Under the pieces are notes generated by a model. It saw nothing but the letters and a program-made list of their open reading frames with translations. It was not told where the DNA came from and did no database searches. The position numbers were made by a program, and so were the translations under genes. Positions 31,501-42,688 of a DNA stretch of 64,000 bases are shown piece after piece. Position 1 is the first letter of the stretch; every line of letters starts with the position of its first letter. Origin of the DNA: Chlorops oryzae (Eukaryota; Arthropoda; Insecta; Diptera; Chloropidae); NCBI GenBank assembly GCA_020466095.1, contig CM035806.1, forward strand, positions 115,362,737 to 115,426,736, written 5' to 3'.

Positions 31501-31587
31501 TGTTTTATGGCATCTTTAATAAAAGTTCATCGTACTATAATACAGGAAATTTTTTTGGAGAAAAAAACACTAAAAGTCATCACCCTA
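28572..31587. mobile_element. FB copy 1: foldback transposon, 3.0 kb
   Basis: It begins AGGGTGATGACTTTTTTTGA and ends with the complement (AAAAGTCATCACCCTA). The two halves are inverted copies of each other over more than 1 kb, meeting near 29872. Each arm has three G/C-rich modules (CCCCTTAAGGGGG-type palindromes with GACCGACCCCCATTA) and an inner 240-bp segment. It sits inside DINE-A copy 3 and itself carries DINE-A copy 4 at an A/T run. There is no coding capacity. Confidence 0.88.
30109..30756 (+). mobile_element. DINE-A copy 4
   Basis: A short copy with both terminal hairpins and the GGAC microsatellite near 30585-30627. It lies at the right junction between the inner palindrome and outer arm of FB copy 1. 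The arms align across it if it is removed. Confidence 0.9.
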
Positions 31588-31684
31588 ATATTAATATATA
31601 TATGTCTATACCTACGGAGCTTACTTCTGGCTGTTACAAGATTCGCACAAAACTAATATAGCCTGCTTACGCTGGGTATAAAAA
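31588..31684 (+). mobile_element. DINE-A copy 3, 3' part
   Basis: AATATATATATGTCTATACC through TTACGCTGGGTATAAAAA completes copy 3 after the FB insertion. Confidence 0.88.
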
Positions 31685-31704
31685 GTGTGCTGCCTTTTGA
31701 ATAA

Positions 31705-32121
31705 AGGCTTGTTCAGACGGAGCTCCGAAACATGCGTTTCGTTTCGTGAAACACGAATGCGAAACTACTCGTTCAGACGTAGTCATTCGTGTTTCGTTTT
31801 CCTCTTCTTCGTCTTATTTGTTTTTCAAAATGTTTGGAAATAGTCATTCTTGCCCGCTTTGAAAGTGGAAAATAAATGTGAATGAATTTAGATCGCATGT
31901 ATAGTAATTTTTCTTTTGCTCTTTACTTCTTATCCCGATAACAATCGATTAAATTAGGGATGATAGCAATGTTTAGTTGTTTCGCTACTTGTTTCGATCT
32001 GAAACACGTAGTTTCAAAGTGTTTCGGATGTCAAAATTTGTATGGCGAAACAAGTGTTTGGTTCTTGTTTCGGCCCCGAAACACGAATGAGAGCTGAAAC
32101 ACGTAGCGTCTGAACAAACCT
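31705..32121. mobile_element. MITE with TAA target duplication, 417 bp
   Basis: The ends are AGGCTTGTTCAGACG and, in complement, AGGTTTGTTCAGACGC. TAA flanks both sides (31702-31704, 32122-32124), as in PIF/Harbinger-type elements. Subterminal repeats GAAACACGAATG and GTTTCG occur in both arms. It has no ORF. Confidence 0.7.
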
Positions 32122-32124
32122 TAA

Positions 32125-32865
32125 GATATATCATTTAATATGTATTTTGATATTCTGCAACCGAATTTGCCAAAAAGAAATTTTTTTACCGCGACATTTT
32201 TTTTCTACACCCCCCTTTATCCCCGAAAATCCTTACAGAAAGGTCTAATCGCGAGAAATGTGGACACAGGGGATATAGTGGGTTTTGGATTTTGGTCTTT
32301 TGACCTTGTATCGAAAGTTTATGGCTATATTTAAATAAAAATTTCCCATTTTTTTATAGAGCTGACTCGCAAATCGAATATGAGCCAACTGAGTGGAGAT
32401 TGTTAATTGGCTCTTCAGAGCAGAGCCTCAAAACAGTATTGCTCCATAACAAAAATATTTTTGCTTCCTTACCCATAACTCATTCTTGTTTTGCTCAAAA
32501 TAAAGTACGAGGAACACAATTGGAATATAGTTATGTGGAGATTTGAAAGTTTTGTCCATTATTTTCGGTCAGCAAAAGGGTAATACAAAATACCCTTGTT
32601 TTCTGTGTAAATGGGTCGCGATAGAGCATACCATTAAAAGAGAAAATTTGGAATGAACGGAATTCATTTGAACCTGGCTATGAGAATATTTTGTCAAACC
32701 CTCTTTTTGAATCGCAGGAACTGCTTTTGCCTCCTCTCCACAATAACTTGGATTAATTAAGCAATTTATAACATCGCTTGATAGCGAAGGAAATTGTTTT
32801 TTGTATCTATTTAAGAAATTTCCAAATAAATCCACAGCGAAAATAAGAGCGGGAATGTTCGATGA
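32125..32865. other. No gene recognised
   Basis: A minus-strand ORF at 32569-32835 has no recognisable motif. Nothing else can be supported. Confidence 0.35.
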
Positions 32866-32869
32866 TCCT

Positions 32870-33190
32870 CAGGTAAGAGAGTTGATTAAGGATCAGGAGT
32901 TTATGAAAAAAAATTAACGCGACTGAGAAAGCAGCATCGCTCAGCTTCTGCGAAGTTGTCAAGAATTACTTTGGGAATCATCGAGCCCATAGTTACCGTG
33001 ACATTATCGAAAACCTGATGAAAAATTATGGATATTAAAAGTGCCTAATGAGCTATAAAGTACATCTCCTAGATTCCCACTTGTTTTACTTTCCTGAGAA
33101 TCTAGGTAACTACAACGAAGAGCAGAGAGAGCGTTTTCATCAGGATTCAAAAGAGATAGAAAATAAAAGCCACTCAAATCAAAAGTCAAG
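32870..33190 (+). pseudogene. Fragment of an arthropod repeat-associated ORF family (FFPENLG family)
   Basis: Broken frames give KNYFGNHRAHSYRDIIENLMKNYG, then a stop, then KVHLLDSHLFYFPENLG and EEQRERFHQDSKEIE. The same family is seen better preserved at 62997-63549 (KIHFLHSHLDFFPENLG, SDEHGERFHQ). I recall it as a widespread unnamed repetitive family in arthropod and cnidarian genomes, presumably transposon-encoded. Confidence 0.55.
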
Positions 33191-33295
33191 ATAGCTTAAC
33201 TCTCTCGCACTATGGTTCGAAATTCAAATATTTTGGAATAAAAGCAAATTTTTAACTTTTATTTTTCTCAAAACCAGTTATTAATTTTCATTACT

Positions 33296-35085
33296 CAGAG
33301 ACGCATTTAACAGATAAAAATAATTTTTCCATTCCTGGTTATCAATTTTATAAAACAAATCACCCTGACGGAAAAGCGCATGGCGGTATTGGGATCTTAG
33401 TCCGAAGCAGGATTAAACATTTTGCCCTGCAGTCATATGCTGAAAACTTTTTAATGGCAACGTCAATTTGCCTAGAAAATCGAAACAATAACTTAGTTTT
33501 GTCTGCTGTTTATTGTCCTCCGCGTTTTCCGATAAACGAGGATAAATTTAAGGCTTTCTTTAGCACTTTAGGTAGTAAATTCCAAGCAGCTGGAGATTTT
33601 AATGCGAAACACACACACTGGGGCTCCCGTCTGATAAGCCCGAAAGGAAGGCAATTGTATAGCACCCTAATTAACAGCATGGGAAGGATTGATATTTTAT
33701 CACCTGGTCAGCCTACATACTGGCCCTCTGATCCAAGAAAAATCCCCGACCTCGTTAACTTTGCCATTGTCAAAGGGGTAGATAGATCTCGCGTTACAAC
33801 CACGACAACTTTCGATCTCTCATCAGATTACTGACCTGTACATTTTCATCTGGCTGAAAGTCCTATAGTCACTTATTCACCCTTCAGATTGACGTCTTCT
33901 AAAACTAACTGGATTAAATATAAGAAATATATAGCCACTCATATTCATACCAGATACTCTATAGACTGCATAGAACACGTTGATGAAGCTACAAATGTAC
34001 TGAATTCAATGCTAACGACAGCGGCAGAGCAGTCAACGCCTGGCATCGAAAACAATGCAAAGAATCATATCTTTACCAATAGCGAAATCGAAAGACTTGT
34101 GAACGACAAACGCAGGCTAAGACGGGAATGTCAACAACATAGATCCCCAGCGGCTAAGCTTAGACTTAAGGCCGCAACAAATGAGCTAAGCAAAGCTCTC
34201 TTAAGATTCAAAAATGACGAGTGTAGGAAATATGTTTCGAAGCTTTCCCCACAGTCCTCCGGAAAATCATCTTTATGGAAGATAAATAAGTTTATTAAAT
34301 CCCCAAAAGTGGGGGAATCTCCCATAAGAGACACCAAAGGCGCTTGGGCACGTAGTAGTGAAGAAAAGGCTTCTGCCTTTGCTGCATTTAAAGTCAGTTT
34401 TCCAACCTAACCCCCCTGAAATAAATTGGGATATGCCTACAAATTCTCCAAATTACCCAATCTATTTCCACTCAAACGAAATTAAAGCAATTATTACAAA
34501 TCAATTGTCCCCAAAAACGCACCTGAAGAGGACAACATAACTCCTAAAATGATTATTGAGATGCCATACATTGCCATCGTGTTCATTACAAAGCTTTTCA
34601 ATGCGATCATTCGATTTTCATATTTCCCTCAAGCATGGAAATACTCCTTAATAACTGTGATTCCAAAACCAGGCATGGATGCAACAATGGTGTCTTCTTA
34701 TCGACGACGGATGTCGATAGCCTCGCCTCGCATGATTCTCGCACGATTCTACGGCAATCGGCTGCCAATTGTACCCAATATGGGCTCCGTCGACATTCGA
34801 CAGTTATAGCAACATTGGCACAAACCGCCCAACCACGAAGAAGCTGTTTTGTTTGCTTCTGCATCGTCGATCCCCCGTTTTAAACCCCCCTTCGGAAACA
34901 TCGCTCCAAACGGCACACGAAAGTATTGCTTAAGCCCGGCTAGAAGGTTCGAGGCGCGTTTTTGCCAATGTCGCTATATAAATTATGAATTAATTTTATG
35001 TAGTGAAATTTTGTACTAGTTTAAGATTTTAAAACATATTGTTAGTTCTTAAGATTAAGAAGATTCAATAAAAAAAAAAAACTGC
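33296..35085 (+). pseudogene. Jockey-type LINE, internally deleted, with poly(A) tail
   Basis: The start is an endonuclease with SETHLTDKNNF, AGDFNAKHTHWGS and an SSDY where the catalytic SDH motif is expected, followed by a TGA at 33832. The frame then continues through a linker (NDKRRLRRECQQH) to the beginning of RT (DNITPKMIIEMP and VIPKPG near 34660). RT is lost at about 34690. A 3'-UTR-like segment and AATAAAAAAAAAAA near 35068-35081 end it. So most of RT is deleted and the endonuclease is inactive. Confidence 0.75.
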
Positions 35086-35650
35086 AAAAAAAAAATGTTG
35101 GACGTGCTAACGATTGGGAAGCATCATCGAAGCTATCGTAGTTATGTTGGATCATGCTATGCGACGTCAAATTAACATTCCTAGAAACACAAGCTGGCGC
35201 TTTCGCCTTCAGACATCTGTACAGGTCATCGAATAAATGCAATCAGCATGAGGTTGGGTTGTTGCAAGCTTAACAAATTGGTACAACGAATATGAAGTGG
35301 AAAAAATTTAGCAAAAGAATAAAAAATTGTGTTATAACGCGAATATAAGGTGGCAGAAACACGACCAAAATTTTGAATACTTACAGAAAGCTGACAATGA
35401 GTGGTTGCAGTTCGAGGCATAAATTTTCCAAGGCGTTGTTTCAAAGTGAACAGAGGGTCCACAACTCCCATATGGTAAGGTATGTGAATGACAGAAAGGA
35501 AAAATTGCATCTGAGGTATCGTCAAAACATTAAAATAAGACAAAGTTATTGATCCACACAGGATCAATATTTTCGAAACGTGAGACAGCTTTGTCTTTTT
35601 TATTGGGAAATAATTTGAGCAAGCAACTTAATTACAACATTCGGAAACTT
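35086..35650. other. No gene recognised
   Basis: Sequence between the LINE poly(A) and the split reading frame. A plus-strand frame near 35460-35540 is open for about 40 residues but matches nothing known to me. Confidence 0.35.
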
Positions 35651-35652
35651 AG

Positions 35653-35886
35653 CAGGTCGCAAAATTGCGATATATCCTTTACAAAAAATTCCTTGAATGT
35701 CAGTTAAAAAGTCGCCCGAATGGAATTAAAATCGCAGAAACTGTTGCAGTTTTTCCATTAAAAATTTTGCTTTATTATACGGCAAAAAGGATTTTGATAC
35801 ACCAAGAAGACGTTTTACTTCAGTTAAAAGGAAATTACGAAATAAAGTCTATTTCAAGCTATGGATTTTACTGCTCAAGTGGACAT
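35653..35886 (+). pseudogene. Unidentified reading frame, left part (interrupted by FB copy 2)
   Basis: The frame is open from just after a stop at 35650-35652 (which overlaps an acceptor-like TTAG) to the insertion point, about 78 residues. It does not match a family I recognise. Its last codons are within the 8-bp target site GTGGACAT. Beyond FB copy 2 the frame stays open from 39671. Confidence 0.45.
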
Positions 35887-36503
35887 TAGGGTGATGACTT
35901 TTTTTGAAACTCTTTTCCTGTATCTGATGAACTTTTATTAAAGACTTCATAAAATACTAATTTTAAGGTTATTTGGTAAAAAAATGTCACGCACCAAGTG
36001 ATTTGAAAAATTTAATTTTTGATTTTTTTCAAATTTTTTGAAGTTACTGTAAGCAGAGTCGCTCCTAGAGGGGTAAAATGTAAGACCAACTCCCATTATT
36101 TTTTTTATTCCCAACAATTTCTCCAAACAAACCTTTCCCCTATCTCCACACCTTAAGGGGGCTCCCATACAAAAGTAATTTTTTTATGAATTTTCCCCCC
36201 ACTGTCCTAACTAGCCCCAGAGTGCCCCTAGAGGAGGTCAAATGTTTGACCGACCCCCATTAACTTTGTCTCATTAACATTTTTTCCCAACATACTGACC
36301 CCCTATCACCCCTCCTTAGGGTGTCAGCCATACAAAATTACCTTAATTTTATCAAAATTTCATACAAAATGGCTGTCACTACAGTCAAATCCCTCCTAGG
36401 GGGATCATATATATGACCGACCTCCATTATTTTTTTACCCCAAACATTTTCTTCAAACATACCTACCCTCTATCTCCCCTCCTTAGGGGGGTTTCAATTA
36501 AAG

Positions 36504-37282
36504 ACAAGTAAGAAAGCTAAAGTCGGTCAAGCCCGACTTTGAAATACCCAGCGTCCCGACATTATGAGCGCACTATGTTTTGCTTCTCTATTTGTGGGCG
36601 TGGTAGTGGGAGGGCAACATTAATTATTTCCCTACACCTTTCATTCGCCTTGGTAAACTTATGTTGCGAATTTGAAGCTTCTACGCCTTTTACTTCGGAA
36701 GTTATGAGAATTCTCTATTTGTGGGCGGGGCAGTGGGCGGGCTACATAAATTTTTGTTTCTACACCTTTTATTTGCCTTGGTCAACCTATGCTGCGAATT
36801 TGAAGCTTCTACGCCTTTTACTTCACAAGTTACGATAAGCCCTTATTTTTGGGCTTATTTGTGGGCGTGGCTCGAGGAGACGGCGTCCATTTTTTGCCAG
36901 GATATGTCCCCTTTCGTAGTTTACCAGCATACCAAATATCAATGGAATGTGTTGAATGGTTCGCAAGTTACAAGCATTTTATTGCAAACACAATAAATTC
37001 ATTTGTGGGCGTGGCAGTGGGCGGTTGTCTCCGAGTTTTACTAAGGATCATACTCAGACCCCGGTATACATGTGTGCCAAATTTCGACGTCATTGGTTCA
37101 GCCGTTTCGGAGGAGATCCGACCACGGACGGACGGACCGACGGTCAGACGGACATGTCTAAATCGATTCAGTTTTTGATCCTGATCATTTTAATATATAT
37201 TTTTCTATATCTCCGGAGCTTAATTCTCCCTGTTATAAGATATGCACAAAACTAATATACCCCGCTTATGCTGGGTATAAAA
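36504..37282 (+). mobile_element. DINE-A copy 5
   Basis: Full-length copy with both terminal hairpins, inserted in the left arm of FB copy 2. The arm resumes at 37283 with AATGCCTCACGAACTTC. Confidence 0.9.
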
Positions 37283-37450
37283 AATGCCTCACGAACTTCA
37301 ATCTATAATATAGATGCCGTAGGAACAAGAACGAGCATGTTCAGTATGCATATTCGAAAAATTTACAAAATTACCTTTTAAACGAGCCTAATATGAAGAA
37401 TAGTAGATTCGTTTTTGGTATGTTTTAATAATATGTTATAGATATTACCT

Positions 37451-38481
37451 TTTTATACCCAGCGTAAGCGGGGTATATTAGTTTTGTGCAAATCTTGTAA
37501 CAGGGAGAATTAAGCTCCGGAGATATAGACAAATATATATATAGAAATGATCAGGATCAAAAACTGAATCGATTTAGACATGTCCGTCTGTCTGTCTGTC
37601 TGTCTGTCCGTCTGTCCGTCCATCCGTAGTCGGATCTCCTCCGAAACGGCTAGACCAATCAAGTCGAAATTTGGCACAAAGGTATATCGCGGTCCGAGAA
37701 TGATCCTAAGTCAAAAAGGTAGACAGCCGCCCACTGCCACGCCCACAAATGAATTTAATGTGTTTTCAGTAAAATGCCTGTAACTTGCGAACCACTCACC
37801 ACATTTCATTGATATTTAGTGTACTGGTAAACTACGAAGAGGGCCATATCGTGAAAAAAAAATGGACGACGTCCTTCTCGAGCCACGCCCACAAATAAGG
37901 GCTTATCGTATTTTGTGAAGTAAAAGGGGTAGAAGCTTCATATTCGCAACATTGGTTGAACAAGGCGAATGAAAGATGTAGGAAAAAAATTTTTGTGGCC
38001 CACCCACTGCCATGCCTACAAGTAAAGATTTTTCGTAACTTCCGAGGTAAAAGGAGTAAAACCTTCAAATTCGCAACTTAGGTTCACCAAGGCGAATGAA
38101 AGGTGTTGGAACAAATTTAATGTGGCCCGCCCATTGCCACGCCCACAAATGAAGATTTTTCGTAACTTCCGAAGTAAAAGGCGTAGAAGCGTCAAATTCG
38201 CAACATAGGTTCAACAAGGCGAATGGAAGGTGAAGGAAAAAATTTAATGTGGCCCGCCCACAAATCAAGATTTTTCGCAACTTCCGAAGTAAAAGGCGTA
38301 GAAGTTTTAAATTCGCAACATAGGTTCACCAAGGCGAATGAAAAGTGTAAGGAAATAATTTATGTGGCCTGCCCAACTGCCACGCCCATAAATAGAGAAG
38401 CAAAACATAGTGCGCTCACAATTTCGGGACGCTGGGTATTTCAAAGTCGGGCTTGACCGACTTTAGCTTTCTTACTTGTTT
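37451..38481 (-). mobile_element. DINE-A copy 6
   Basis: Reverse copy from TTTTATACCCAGCG to CTTACTTGTT, with an enlarged internal array of about 115-bp units and a GTCTGTCC microsatellite near 37585. Confidence 0.9.
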
Positions 38482-38537
38482 TTACTAGGGTCATTATTTG
38501 GCAAGTTAGGGGATGGAACCCAAAATTCAGTTTTAAA

Positions 38538-39312
38538 ACAAGTAAGAAAGCTAAAGTCGGTCAAGCCCGACTTTGAAATACCCAGCGTCCCGACATTATG
38601 AGCGCACTATGTTTTGCTTCTCTATTTGTGGGCGTGGCAGTGGGAGGGAAAAATAAATTTTTTCCCTACACCTTTAATTTGCCTTGGTCAACCTATGTTG
38701 CGAATTTGAAGCGGCTACGCCTATTAATTCGGAAGTTACGAAAAATCTCCATTTGTGGGCGTGGCAGTGGGCGGGCCATATTAATTTTTTTCCTACACCT
38801 TTCATTCGCCTTGGTCAACCTATGTTGCGAATTTGAAGCTTCTACGCCTTTTACTTCACAAGTTACGATAAGCCCTTATTTGTGGGTTTATTTGTGGGCG
38901 TGGCTCACGGAGGGCGGCGTCCATTTTTTTCCAGGATATGTCCCTTTTTGTAGTTTGCCAGTACACCAAATATCAATAGAATGTGTTGAGTGGTTCGCAA
39001 GTTACAAGCATTTTACTGAAAACACATTATATTCATTTGTGGGAGTGGCAGTGGGCGGATCTCTCCCATTTTTACTTAGGATCATACTCGGATCCCGATA
39101 TACCTGTGTGCCAAATTTCGACTTGATTGGTCTAGCCGTTTCGGAGGAGATCCGACCACGGACGGACGGACAGACGGACATGTCTAAATCGATTCAGTTT
39201 TTGATCCTGATCATTTCTATATATATACTTATGTCTATATCTCCGGAGCTTAGTTCTCCCTGTTACAAGATTCGCACAAAACTAATATACCCCGCTTACG
39301 CTGGGTATAAAA
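38538..39312 (+). mobile_element. DINE-A copy 7
   Basis: Full-length copy with both hairpins, inserted at the edge of the FB inner palindrome (CAGTTTTAAAA), the same spot used by copy 4 in FB copy 1. Confidence 0.9.
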
Positions 39313-39670
39313 ATTAAGTTTCTAGTCACATGCCGCAAACCTCAATTTATGACGAGTTTTTTGAGACAATAACCATTAAAATCCGTTAGTGGTTTCTATA
39401 TAATAAATTAATTGAAAACAAATATTTTTTGAAACGCATTATTCACTGCTTTCACGTTTATGTCTTGAGTCTTTGCATGCATACAAACCGAGAGAGACAT
39501 GGAGCGACTCTGCTTACAGTAACTTAAAAAATTTGGTGCGTGACATTTTTTTATCAAATAACCTTAAAATTAGTGTTTTATGGTATCTTTAATAAAAGTT
39601 CATCGTACTATAATACAGGAAGTTTTTTTTTGGAGAAAAAAACACTTAAAGTCATCACCCTAGTGGACAT

Positions 39671-39757
39671 ACTTTGTTTAAGCAAGAATTTTTAGAAAAC
39701 ACTCCAGAGGCATTTAAACAATCATTACAAGTGCGACACACATTCCTTCATTTTTCA
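39671..39757 (+). pseudogene. Unidentified reading frame, right part
   Basis: After one copy of the target duplication, the frame ending at 35886 continues open for 29 residues, until MITE-G-like sequence begins at about 39757. Its identity is unknown. The continuity supports a real coding sequence before the insertion. Confidence 0.4.
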
Positions 39758-40800
39758 GGGGCCATCTCATTGATGTGAATTAAATACAATTTTCTTTTAA
39801 AAAAATTATTTTTCGTATAGAAAGCACAGATGCAGAATTCTTCATTCTCAATCCGCCATTCGAAAGACATGGCGGAACGCAAAATCGGGCCACAATGTCG
39901 AATTTCCTTACCTAATAGGAAAAAATTACTTTCAGCTCTTTCTTTATAGTTATTTTTCCTTAAATTATCCCTGTTAAGAAATTTATTACTTATGTTTGCT
40001 CTAATAAGGCATTTTAACTTTTTTTTGAGACAGCCACTCACATGTATTGCTTATGCTTTTGCCTCAGTTTCACGGAAACAGCCGAGCATGCAACATAGAG
40101 AGCGGGCATGTGGAAATTTATAGCTTTTTCCGTCAATTTCAGCGCTTTTATGCTACTTCTAGCTTTCATTAAAAGTCGCGGTGCTTCTTCGGGTTTAGAG
40201 TATGCATATGTTCCTTGCAATGGGGAACAAAATGGAATTTTATTCTGGCCGAATAAAAATGCATTAATTAAAACTCATACTTCTTATGCTCTGAACGTTA
40301 CTTTACACAATGGTCCTTTTAGGTCAAAATAGGGCATACGTTTTTTTTTTAGCTTTGTGTTTTTCCTTCAGAGGCATATCGACTTAAAAGTCGAATTATC
40401 AATGCATCTCAACTTATAGGGCAGCAAGACAAAAAAACAAGTAATTTTTTTGACCTAATATCGCCCTAAAAGTCTAATGGACCTACTAGTCGAAATTAAG
40501 TCCAAAATTTAGTCCATATGCCTTAAAAACTTAACTAATTTGGAATTCAAAGTTATGGCACTATTAGGGCATTTAAGAAGGACTGTTTTACTTTTTTTCG
40601 ACCTAAAATATTCTTTAACGTCACATTGACTTTTCAGCCGTGAGATAGGTTGAATTTAGGTTATTTCGACCTTGTAAAACTTACTTTTAAGTTAGGGTAT
40701 TTTTAAGGCAGAAATTTGTTCAAAAATAGGTAAAACATAACCAAAATAGGTCGAATGGAGCTACCGCTGGTCATATTTCCTTACTTTGCTTGTTGGGAAC
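39757..40800. mobile_element. MITE-G copy 2, truncated at the left
   Basis: GGGGCCATCTCATTGATG and the CGCCATTCGAAAGACATGGC block correspond to 24627-24740. The right half (40330-40790) has the AGGTCGAAT/GACCTA words and ends CTTGTTGGGA, a worn form of the MITE-G terminus. A 300-bp stretch in between (39900-40330) differs from copy 1. Confidence 0.65.
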
Positions 40801-40837
40801 TATTCAAGATTGAGAAGAAAATTTCAACCCCATTCTA

Positions 40838-41683
40838 AACAAGTAAGGGTGTTATAGTCAGGCGAGCCTGACAATAGAATACCCGACACAGACACACATC
40901 TTCAAATAATTTTTAATATCAGGAGTTGTTTAAGGCCATAGGGGCCCCATATACCGATATTTGTTAAATTTCTTTATGCCGCCCCTTAGCCACGCCCACT
41001 TTTCCAATTTTTCAGTATTCTAATTCTAAGTTTAATTAAAATATTTCGAAAAAGTCAGCTTTTGGGGCAGTTTTGAGATTTTTGTGACAGACCCTAGTAC
41101 TGGAGGTACCCTTATTAATGAACCGATCAAGAAAATTTTTGGGCAGGATGTTTATGTCTACAAAGGAAGTATAAGTGCCAATTTTCGTTCAAGTCCCATA
41201 GGCGTTTCGTGAGTAGGAGACAATTTTCGAAAAACGCCCTTCTGCCACGCCAATTTTTCTAATTTTTGTAAATCACATTAATTGGCCTAAAATATAATCA
41301 AATACCAAATTTCATCAAAATATCTTGAAAAATTCTGGTTTTAGAGCAGTTTTTGTGATTTTCGTAACAGACCCTAGTACTGGAGGTAACCCTAAAAATT
41401 GTCCGATCGGGTCCATTCTCGAACTTGTTCTTACTCATGTCTCCGTGAGCACGCATACCAAATTTCGTCAGGATAGCTCAATTCCTTCGATAAGATAACT
41501 GTATACAGACATACAGACGAACAGACGGACAGACAGACGGACGGACATGTCTAAATCGAATCTCCTGGGGACGCTGATCATTTTTATATACATTTTATAT
41601 AGTCTATCTCGACTGGTTCTGGGTGTTACACACAACCACACAAACGCAATATACCCTCGACACAGAGTGTGTCGGGTATAAAA
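40838..41683 (+). mobile_element. DINE-B, complete copy
   Basis: It starts AACAAGTAAGGGTGTTATAG, followed by the hairpin GTCAGGC/GCCTGAC. Inside are CCATAGGGGCCCCATATACC, repeated ACAGACCCTAGTACTGG blocks and a GACGGACAGAC microsatellite (41517-41548). The end is TATACCCTCGACAC...GTGTCGGGTATA, a long terminal hairpin. Confidence 0.85.
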
Positions 41684-41927
41684 ATACAAAATTGCATACC
41701 TACTGTGGAGAACGAAAAAGAGCCGATTAATTCCGATTAAAATCGCTCACGAATTTTTTTTTCAGTTCGTTTGCTTCCGATTCCGTTCACGAACCAAAAA
41801 TATTTTTCGCGATAGAAAAGCATTTCCTGTACTGCTAAATTACGAAAAGAGACATATCCTAGAAAAAAAAATGGACGCCGTCCTCCCCGAGCCACGCACA
41901 GTGGTCCGAAACACCAATCTAGATGGA

Positions 41928-42273
41928 AACAAGTAAGGGTGTTATAGTCAGGAAAGCCTGACAATAGAATACCCGACACAGACACACATCATCAAATAAT
42001 TTTTAATATCAGGAGTTGTTTAAGGCCATAGGGGCCCCATATACCGACTTTTGTTTAATTTCTTTATGAAAACCGGCCCTTTGCCACGCCCACTTTTCAA
42101 ATATGTCGGAATTCTAATCGGAGGCCTAAATATATGCGCAAATTCTAAGTGTCATTGATTTATTTGGAAAAAGTCCGATATTGGGGCAGTTTTGAGATTT
42201 TTGTGACAGACCCTAGTACTGGAGGTACCCTTAATAATGGACCAATCAAGACAATTTTTGGGCAGGATGTTTA
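41928..42273 (+). mobile_element. DINE-B split copy, 5' part
   Basis: It matches the first 330 bp of the complete copy at 40838 and stops at GGCAGGATGTTTATG. The remainder begins at 50974 (AGGAAGTATAAGTGGC). Seven bases present in the complete copy are missing at the joint. Confidence 0.8.
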
Positions 42274-42370
42274 TGGCGCAAACCGACATATAAATCGACG
42301 TACCCGGCATCCCCCAGGGTCAGCAGCGGAGTACCAGGTACGTCCTCTTAAGTCTGAAATCAGACATTTT
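42274..42370 (+). repeat. Left terminal direct repeat of the 8.7-kb insertion
   Basis: A 90-bp block from GCGCAAACCGACATATAAAT to CTGAAATCAGAC recurs at 50884-50973 with about five differences. Four bases later comes a primer-site-like TGGCGATCCTGCC. It may be a short or truncated LTR. Confidence 0.6.
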
Positions 42371-42384
42371 GGCGATCCTGCCAG
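42371..42384 (+). promoter_or_regulatory. Probable tRNA primer-binding site
   Basis: TGGCGATCCTGCCA follows the left direct repeat and is nearly the same as the primer site of the mdg1-like element (TGGCGATCCTTGCC), suggesting the same tRNA primer. Confidence 0.5.
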
Positions 42385-42688
42385 GAGCCTGGAATAGGTT
42401 CTGGTGGACCATAATAGTTAGAAAGGGTCGAAAAGTCCGGCACGTGCACGTCGCCTTTGACCTCTGTTTTCCCTAGTGCAAATTCAAGGGCACTACAAGA
42501 TCAAAGCGCGTGTCACGCATTACAACGTAACGGCGGGACAAACTCTTTCCTCCTCGACATCAATCATCTGTCTCACTCGCACGCCCGTGTGTCGTTTGGA
42601 AGTGGTTTTTGTGCACAGCCGATAGTGCAAAACAACAAACACATAGCAGCATTTGGTTTTCTCGTTCCCCTTTGAGGACGAACTGCGG

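Larger units (their letters stand above)
35887..39662. mobile_element. FB copy 2: foldback transposon with 8-bp target duplication
   Basis: It begins TAGGGTGATGACTTTTTTTG and ends AAAGTCATCACCCTA. GTGGACAT is repeated exactly at 35879-35886 and 39663-39670. The left arm matches FB copy 1. The inner palindrome is represented at 38482-38536 and 39313-39500, and the right arm is mostly deleted. It carries three DINE-A insertions (copies 5-7). An 8-bp duplication is typical of hAT and P superfamilies. Confidence 0.9.

Noticed and set aside
36539..39317. Long ORFs inside DINE-A copies (for example 38598-39317, also 43936-45537, 57472-58199)
   Set aside because: They occur in several frames and strands of the same repeat, translate its tandem units and microsatellite, and share no domain with known proteins.
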